From: CALGLS01 sp047626155 | GTDB lineage: Bacteria; Bacteroidota; Bacteroidia; Chitinophagales; Saprospiraceae | Direction of reading: 5' to 3' | Assembly (NCBI GenBank): GCA_047626155.1 | Contig: JBLHRR010000103.1 | Location: 1-20,035, forward strand | DNA: 20,035 nucleotides | Part shown: one piece after another, positions 16,401 to 20,035 of the stretch | How the letters are laid out: each line of letters opens with the position of its first letter | Position numbering within the stretch: position 1 is the stretch's first letter | The notes under the pieces: model-generated | The model's database searches: none | The model's input: the letters and a program-made list of their open reading frames with translations, nothing else | Told to the model about the DNA's origin: nothing | Program-made: the position numbers and the translations under genes

Positions 16401-16880
16401 ATGGCAGATCATTCAGATACAGAACAGAATTTAGGGATTGTCCCAAAAGATGCCGCGTATGAAAAAGCGAGTAGGGCGGTTTATAAAGGTATGTTGTTAT
16501 TGGCAGTAGTAACCTTATTAGAAGTAGCTGTTTCTCTTTTTGGAAAAGGACACCTTGGTTTTGATCCGGAAGGGATGGGTGTCATCCTAGCGATAGTAGG
16601 AGTTGCATTGGTTGTTTTATCGCTATACAAAGCCTACTTCATCGTTTATGAGTTTATGCACATGGGCCACGAAGTAAAAAGTTTGAGACTGACGGTACTG
16701 ATGCCAATGCTATTATTGGTTTGGGCCATCATCGCTTTCTTTAGTGAAGGTAACTATTGGAAAAATAGTCGTGGATCAGTGAATGCAAAGAATGCAATTG
16801 AACTTCCAACAACAGCTAACACGCCAGCGTTGAAAAAAGATACAAAGGCTGTGATGAAGGAAGATCAGGGACAATACTAA
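16401..16880 (+). CDS. Cytochrome c oxidase subunit IV family protein
   Basis: Small oxidase subunit of the prokaryotic COX4 (caa3/bo3-type) family, 159 residues. Three transmembrane segments are seen at about residues 28-48, 57-77 and 93-113. The family-typical KAYFIVYEFMHMGHE segment lies between the second and third. Its role is to stabilise the CoxI-CoxIII interface. The C-terminal 45 residues are polar and low in complexity (PTTANTPALKKDTK). It is the last oxidase structural gene, followed by a strong terminator. Confidence 0.9.
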   Translation: MADHSDTEQNLGIVPKDAAYEKASRAVYKGMLLLAVVTLLEVAVSLFGKGHLGFDPEGMGVILAIVGVALVVLSLYKAYFIVYEFMHMGHEVKSLRLTVLMPMLLLVWAIIAFFSEGNYWKNSRGSVNAKNAIELPTTANTPALKKDTKAVMKEDQGQY

Positions 16881-16908
16881 AGAAGCCTTACTATAAAGAT
16901 AATTTTAC

Positions 16909-16947
16909 AAAAAGGATTTGGCGCGTCGTCAAATCCTTTTTGTTTAA
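16909..16947 (+). terminator. Strong rho-independent terminator of the act-cox operon
   Basis: AAAAAGGATTTG (16909-16920) and CAAATCCTTTTT (16930-16941) form a perfect 12-bp stem with a 9-nt loop (GCGCGTCGT). A T-rich tail follows (TGTTT). It starts 28 nt after the subunit IV stop codon. Confidence 0.85.
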
Positions 16948-17069
16948 GAGCATGTTTTGAACGAACATTAGTTTGCTTTTGCTGTTCACTATTGTAGTTA
17001 GAGAAGGATGGTTTTAAAGAAAGTTTTCCCTATTAGACAAAGCGAAAAAATCATTTATATAATTTACAG

Positions 17070-17088
17070 GGAACAAAATTCCTGTTCC
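17070..17088 (+). promoter_or_regulatory. Small inverted repeat before the SCO-like gene
   Basis: GGAACA (17070-17075) and TGTTCC (17083-17088) are perfect arms around a 7-nt loop, 29 nt before the start codon of the SCO-like gene. It could be an operator or an RNA hairpin in the leader. The rest of the 16948-17117 gap shows no gene and no clear promoter of the TAnnTTTG type. Confidence 0.3.
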
Positions 17089-17117
17089 AATTTACAACCA
17101 CAAATAATAACCACGAT

Positions 17118-17840
17118 ATGGCAGACCTACAAGCTATTCCTTCCGTTTCTAATCTGAAAAGGGTTATTCAATTTGCAGTACTTTTCATTCTCTTGATCGT
17201 CTTACCTCTTGGAACTGTATTCTATACCAACGGTGGAAACGATTCCTTTAAGGTAATGATCGGAGAGCTGCATGATTATGGTGAAATTCCGAACTTCGAA
17301 TTTGCCACCCATAACGGTGGAACACTGACTAATGACAAACTAAAATCTAAGGTGGTGGTTAATGCTTTTTTCTCTCTGGAGAATAAAGAAAAAGACTTTC
17401 TGGCTCTTCAACTAACGAAACTGCACAGCATTTTTAATGACAACGATGAAGTTCTTTTTTTACTGTATAGTTTGTCTCCTGAGTCAGACAATATAGAAGA
17501 GCTAAAAGCTTTTGCAGAGAAATCCGGCTTAACAGATGAAGAGCAGTTTTTTCTGCTTAGAGGTTCCCAACAAACTATAGCCGATCACTTTGCCGCAGGC
17601 TTTAAATGGCCAAGTAACTTCGACACCAGAGAAAAAAATACAGCGCTGGAGTTTGGCGCTATTCCCCCAGGACTTAAAACTTATCCGTACCTTGTTATCG
17701 CGGATAAGACTTCGATGATTCGTAATTACTACGATTATAAAGACAACAAAGCCATGGGCCGATTGGTAGAGCATATGGCTTTATTGCTGCCAAGTCGAGT
17801 GGATGATGATCCGGAGTTGAGGAGAGAGCAGGAGAAGTAA
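17118..17840 (+). CDS. Membrane-anchored SCO/thioredoxin-fold protein lacking the CxxxC copper site
   Basis: 240 residues with one N-terminal transmembrane segment (about 17-38), then a periplasmic domain laid out like SCO1/SenC proteins: FEFATHNGGTLTNDKL, then a strand VVVNAFFS, a helix, a strand VLFLLYSLSPESD, and a C-terminal YPYLVIADK strand. In SCO proteins the first strand is followed by CxxxC and a later conserved His binds copper. Here that place reads FFSLENKEK, and the whole protein has no cysteine. It therefore cannot bind copper or do thiol chemistry in the usual way. Its place after the oxidase operon suggests a retained structural or assembly role. The fold assignment is by pattern and is moderately secure; the loss of cysteines is certain. 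Confidence 0.75.
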   Translation: MADLQAIPSVSNLKRVIQFAVLFILLIVLPLGTVFYTNGGNDSFKVMIGELHDYGEIPNFEFATHNGGTLTNDKLKSKVVVNAFFSLENKEKDFLALQLTKLHSIFNDNDEVLFLLYSLSPESDNIEELKAFAEKSGLTDEEQFFLLRGSQQTIADHFAAGFKWPSNFDTREKNTALEFGAIPPGLKTYPYLVIADKTSMIRNYYDYKDNKAMGRLVEHMALLLPSRVDDDPELRREQEK

Positions 17841-17845
17841 GTTAT

Positions 17846-17881
17846 AGGTGGATGAGGTAGATAAGGTGGATGGGGCAGATG
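17846..17881. repeat. Two tandem copies of an 18-bp purine-rich unit
   Basis: AGGTGGATGAGGTAGATA (17846-17863) is followed by AGGTGGATGGGGCAGATG (17864-17881), with three differences. The strand is almost pure purine and G-rich. It lies just after the SCO-like stop codon. Confidence 0.6.
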
Positions 17882-17884
17882 AGA

Positions 17885-17916
17885 TTTTCCCCTTAGTTCG
17901 CACCAGTTTAGGTTTG
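17885..17916 (+). promoter_or_regulatory. Candidate promoter of the DUF420 gene
   Basis: TAGGTTTG at 17909-17916 is an exact TAnnTTTG -7 box. The upstream box is weak (TTTT at 17885-17888, 20-nt spacer). Transcription would start near 17923, giving a leader of about 88 nt. Confidence 0.35.
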
Positions 17917-18010
17917 TGGAAATACCTATGTTAGCTTAATTCATTGGATATAATTAAGAAATGGTTTGTTACTACACAAAAAGAATTATTTATAACAAAA
18001 TACACTTTAG

Positions 18011-18550
18011 ATGATAAAGGAAAATTTACCACTAGCAAAAAAGTTGAATATTGTAGCCACCATTATTAGCATCGTTGTAATTGGTTTGGCGGGTGCCATG
18101 CGGATTCCTACCTTAAAGATTCCAACGGATATTGACTTTAGTTTTTTACCGCCCACTCATGCGGGCTTGAATACTTTAGCAGCTATCTGTTTATTTATGG
18201 CTTTCTATTTTATAAAAAATAAAAACGTGGCGGCGCATCAGAAATCAATCTATGCTGCTTTGCTTTTTTCCGCTTTGTTTTTACTGTCTTACGTGACCTA
18301 CCATTTTACGACTGATGAAACTTTGTTTTGCAAACAGGGGGTAATCCGTAAAGTGTACTTCACTATTTTGATTACGCACATTGTTTCAGCAGCTACGATT
18401 TTTCCTTTTATCCTGTTTACGTTTATTAGAGCTTATACGGGGCAAGTAGCGAAGCATAGAAAAATGGCGAGGTGGGTATTTCCGATTTGGCTATATGTTG
18501 TGGTAACTGGGCCGATTGTATACTTCATGTTAAAGCCTTGTTATCAATAG
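18011..18550 (+). CDS. DUF420 family membrane protein, probable oxidase accessory protein
   Basis: 179 residues with five hydrophobic segments. Conserved-looking histidines sit near the membrane: THAGLNTLAA, HQKSIYAALLF, TYHFTTDE, ILITHIVSA and HRKMARWVFP. The layout fits the DUF420 family, whose genes are commonly found next to heme-copper oxidase genes. The exact function is unsettled; a part in oxidase assembly or heme/copper handling is inference from context and histidines. It appears to have its own promoter, as the gap to the previous gene is 170 nt. Confidence 0.8.
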   Translation: MIKENLPLAKKLNIVATIISIVVIGLAGAMRIPTLKIPTDIDFSFLPPTHAGLNTLAAICLFMAFYFIKNKNVAAHQKSIYAALLFSALFLLSYVTYHFTTDETLFCKQGVIRKVYFTILITHIVSAATIFPFILFTFIRAYTGQVAKHRKMARWVFPIWLYVVVTGPIVYFMLKPCYQ

Positions 18551-18571
18551 GTGGTTTATCGTAGTGCTGTC

Positions 18572-18717
18572 CGTTAGCTTTGTGCGCTCTGTTTTTTGTT
18601 TGAGGAAGAAATAAAAGACGCGAAATATGCGGAATACTCACGTAGAGGCCGCAGAGCCACCGCGCGAAAATACGTTAGCTCTGCGCTCTCTGCGGCCTCA
18701 GCGTGAGGAACAATAAA
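18572..18717. repeat. GC-rich inverted repeat with duplicated half-unit
   Basis: CTCACGTAGAGGCCGCAGAG (18637-18656) and CTCTGCGGCCTCAGCGTGAG (18688-18707) are inverted with 18 of 20 positions paired. In addition, the stretch from 18572 (CGTTAGCTTTGTGCGCTCTG) recurs 101 nt later from 18673 (CGTTAGCTCTGCGCTCTCTG), and both copies continue to TGAGGAA-(A/C)AATAAA. The element is much richer in GC than its surroundings and resembles the CGCAGAG-type intergenic repeats found in many environmental genomes. No ORF is present. Confidence 0.7.
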
Positions 18718-18752
18718 TTTTGGTCATCTCAGTATCATGAAAGGAGCCAAGA

Positions 18753-18784
18753 CTGGACTTCAATTACTTAATTTCGTATCTTTA
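18753..18784 (+). promoter_or_regulatory. Weak promoter candidate of the CPMCK gene
   Basis: TATCTTTA at 18777-18784 is one base from TAnnTTTG, with CTG at 18753-18755 as a poor -33 box. The start codon is only 14 nt downstream of the -7 box, so the leader would be very short. An AAAGGAA sequence directly before ATC-ATG serves as a possible ribosome binding site. Confidence 0.25.
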
Positions 18785-18798
18785 CAAAAAAAGGAATC

Positions 18799-19062
18799 AT
18801 GAAAAAATCCATCAAAATAATTGCGACCTGTCTATTGAGCTTAGTATTGATTATGAGTATTCCTGCTGATGTCGTTGCGCAGTGTCCGATGTGTAAAATA
18901 GCGGCAGAGAGTAACCTTGAAAACGGAGGAACTGCTGGAAAGGGATTGAACGAGGGGATCTTATGGATGTTCTCTATGCCCTATGTGATGGTGGGCCTAA
19001 TTGGCTTTTTGTGGTATCGGAATAAGAGAGATGATGAGGATGTAGATTTCGATAAGTTTTAA
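18799..19062 (+). CDS. Small secreted or membrane protein with CPMCK motif, conserved near oxidase genes
   Basis: 87 residues. A signal peptide (about 1-28) ends in VVAQ, so the mature protein starts with CPMCK, a CxxC pair at the extreme N-terminus. A short polar region follows (AAESNLENGGTAGKGLNEG), then one transmembrane segment (about 52-73) and an acidic tail (DDEDVDFDKF). I recognise the pattern as a small protein often seen close to oxidase genes in Bacteroidota, without a known function. The CxxC pair could bind a metal or a thiol partner on the periplasmic side; this is inference. Confidence 0.75.
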   Translation: MKKSIKIIATCLLSLVLIMSIPADVVAQCPMCKIAAESNLENGGTAGKGLNEGILWMFSMPYVMVGLIGFLWYRNKRDDEDVDFDKF

Positions 19063-19081
19063 ACAGAGCTAAGTGGACAAT

Positions 19082-19130
19082 AAAAAAGGTTCTAAGAATA
19101 TTATATTCTTAGAACCTTTTTTAATTTTAG
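19082..19130. terminator. Bidirectional terminator between convergent genes
   Basis: A perfect 19-bp inverted repeat, 19082-19100 with 19104-19122, has a 3-nt loop (TTA). It begins with six A and ends with six T, so it can terminate from both sides. It lies 20 nt after the CPMCK gene and 27 nt beyond the stop of the - strand DUF423 gene. Confidence 0.9.
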
Positions 19131-19149
19131 AATTGATGTAACGGGGCGA

Positions 19150-19545
19150 TTATACTCTATCTCCCTTAAAACTCCCCAACAACAAACTCCCCCAACCCAA
19201 AATAAAAAACAGCCCACCAATCGGCGTCATCGGCCCAACAATACTCTTGTTTTCCAAACCAATGACTTCGCTACAAGCCAATAGGTAAAGCGAGCCAGAG
19301 AACAATAGAATGCCTAGTGCAAAACAATAAGCCGCCCAACGGGTGAATTTTTCCGGCATATGATCCTTCAATAGAAAAGCAGCCACTAAGCCCAGGGCAT
19401 GATAGAATTGATATCGGACACCAGTATCAAAAATACCCAATTGATATTCAGAAAGTACTTTCTTTAAGGCATGTGCGCCAAATGCACCGAATACCACCGC
19501 CAAGAGGGCGAATAGAAAAGCCAGTCTAAGGAAATTTTTACTCAT
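19150..19545 (-). CDS. DUF423 family small membrane protein (YgdD/TMEM256-like)
   Basis: 131 residues with four transmembrane segments. Family features are seen in order: FGAFGAHALKKVL near the start, FDTGVRYQFYHALGL, GILLFSGSLYLLA and GPMTPIGGLFFILGW. DUF423 proteins are widespread inner-membrane proteins of unknown function. The gene converges on the oxidase accessory genes and shares their terminator, so it is probably a neighbour rather than part of the pathway. The ATG (CAT at 19543-19545) is the first start in the frame with the full GAFGAH helix. Confidence 0.9.
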   Translation of the reverse strand: MSKNFLRLAFLFALLAVVFGAFGAHALKKVLSEYQLGIFDTGVRYQFYHALGLVAAFLLKDHMPEKFTRWAAYCFALGILLFSGSLYLLACSEVIGLENKSIVGPMTPIGGLFFILGWGSLLLGSFKGDRV

Positions 19546-19595
19546 AATTAAATTGTGTTATCTTGTGTTGTTCTACTAGAGGACAAACAAAATTT

Positions 19596-19627
19596 TTTGG
19601 AATAAAGTCTACTAGGTCTAAATTTTG
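19596..19627 (+). promoter_or_regulatory. Candidate promoter of the right-edge gene
   Basis: TTTG at 19596-19599 and TAAATTTTG from 19619 are 19 nt apart. The -7 box has one extra base relative to TAnnTTTG. Transcription would start near 19634, just upstream of the TTG start at 19647. Confidence 0.4.
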
Positions 19628-19646
19628 AAACACTAATATTTCAGCT

Positions 19647-20035
19647 TTGAACATACGCAATATAATTATCATCTCTATCATCGGATTGTCAATATTTCTT
19701 TTTGTTGTAAAACCCTATCCGATTTCCAGATTGCCCTTCTTTCCAATTAGTGCCGTTGAAGCCATTCCTTCTAACGCGGGTGTTTGTTTTGAGATGAGTA
19801 GCTTGCAAGCCTTTCGTGAGGAAATAGAAAAGAATAGTTCCCTTGAAAAGTTAGAAAATATTTTTGTTTTCCAACAATACAAACGCGATTTTGATCTGCT
19901 GGAAATTATTCTGAAAAAAGACAGTCTGCGACATCAACGATTATTACAAACGCCACTGATTGCAGTCATGCAAAATGGAGGATTAGATGCAGTGAATTTT
20001 TTATTTATTTTAGAAACAGGATCTAGTAAGGACGC
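19647..20035 (+). CDS. Partial membrane-anchored protein of unknown function, cut by the right edge
   Basis: A frame open from 19629 to the window end gives at least 129 residues from a TTG start at 19647. No ATG is available before residue 50. The N-terminus is one transmembrane anchor (NIRNIIIISIIGLSIFLFVV), followed by PYPISRLPFFP, then VEAIPSNAGVCFEMSSLQAF and an amphipathic helical region. The IPSNAGVCFEM stretch resembles the start of DUF3352-type Bacteroidota proteins (IPxxA...E), but this is a weak similarity by eye. The TTG start and lack of a clear ribosome binding site leave the exact start uncertain. Confidence 0.6.
   Translation, partial: MNIRNIIIISIIGLSIFLFVVKPYPISRLPFFPISAVEAIPSNAGVCFEMSSLQAFREEIEKNSSLEKLENIFVFQQYKRDFDLLEIILKKDSLRHQRLLQTPLIAVMQNGGLDAVNFLFILETGSSKD

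Overview
The window carries an aerobic electron-transport gene cluster from a member of the phylum Bacteroidota. The evidence is the gene order (Alternative Complex III, then a cytochrome c oxidase), phylum-typical protein features (split cox3, CPMCK small protein, weak Shine-Dalgarno sequences) and TTG-N19/20-TAnnTTTG promoter-like sequences. Some features, such as the CoxII-OmpA fusion and long charged insertions, recall Saprospiria-type genomes, but I cannot place it below phylum with certainty. Nearly all genes are on the + strand.

Layout. 1-499: upstream region with no convincing gene, holding a 10-bp palindrome and a good promoter candidate. 500-9966: actA, actB, actC, actD, actE, actF, the quinol:cytochrome c oxidoreductase (ACIII). 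10075-16880: coxII (with a C-terminal OmpA-like domain), coxI, ctaB (heme O synthase), a short cox3, a long cox3 and a subunit IV gene, ended by a strong terminator at 16909-16947. 17118-19062: probable accessory genes, namely a SCO-fold membrane protein with no cysteines, a DUF420 membrane protein and an 87-residue secreted or membrane CPMCK protein. A perfect 19-bp terminator palindrome follows, then a convergent DUF423 gene on the - strand, then the start of an unrecognised + strand gene running off the right edge.

How the parts work together. ActB, ActC, ActD and ActF form the iron-sulfur and membrane part that oxidises menaquinol. ActA (six c hemes) and ActE (one c heme) carry electrons on the periplasmic side to the CuA site of CoxII, and CoxI reduces oxygen. 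No separate soluble cytochrome c gene lies between the complexes, which fits a supercomplex. CtaB makes heme O; ctaA, needed for heme A, is not in the window.

Most unusual signals: (1) fusion of a peptidoglycan-binding OmpA-like domain to CoxII, which would tether the oxidase to the cell wall; (2) a family of nested palindromic repeats in five intergenic gaps of the operon with a conserved right end, one copy interrupted by 22 nt; (3) a SCO-like protein without any cysteine; (4) histidine-rich extensions on five different subunits; (5) a second, GC-rich inverted repeat at 18.6 kb with a duplicated half.
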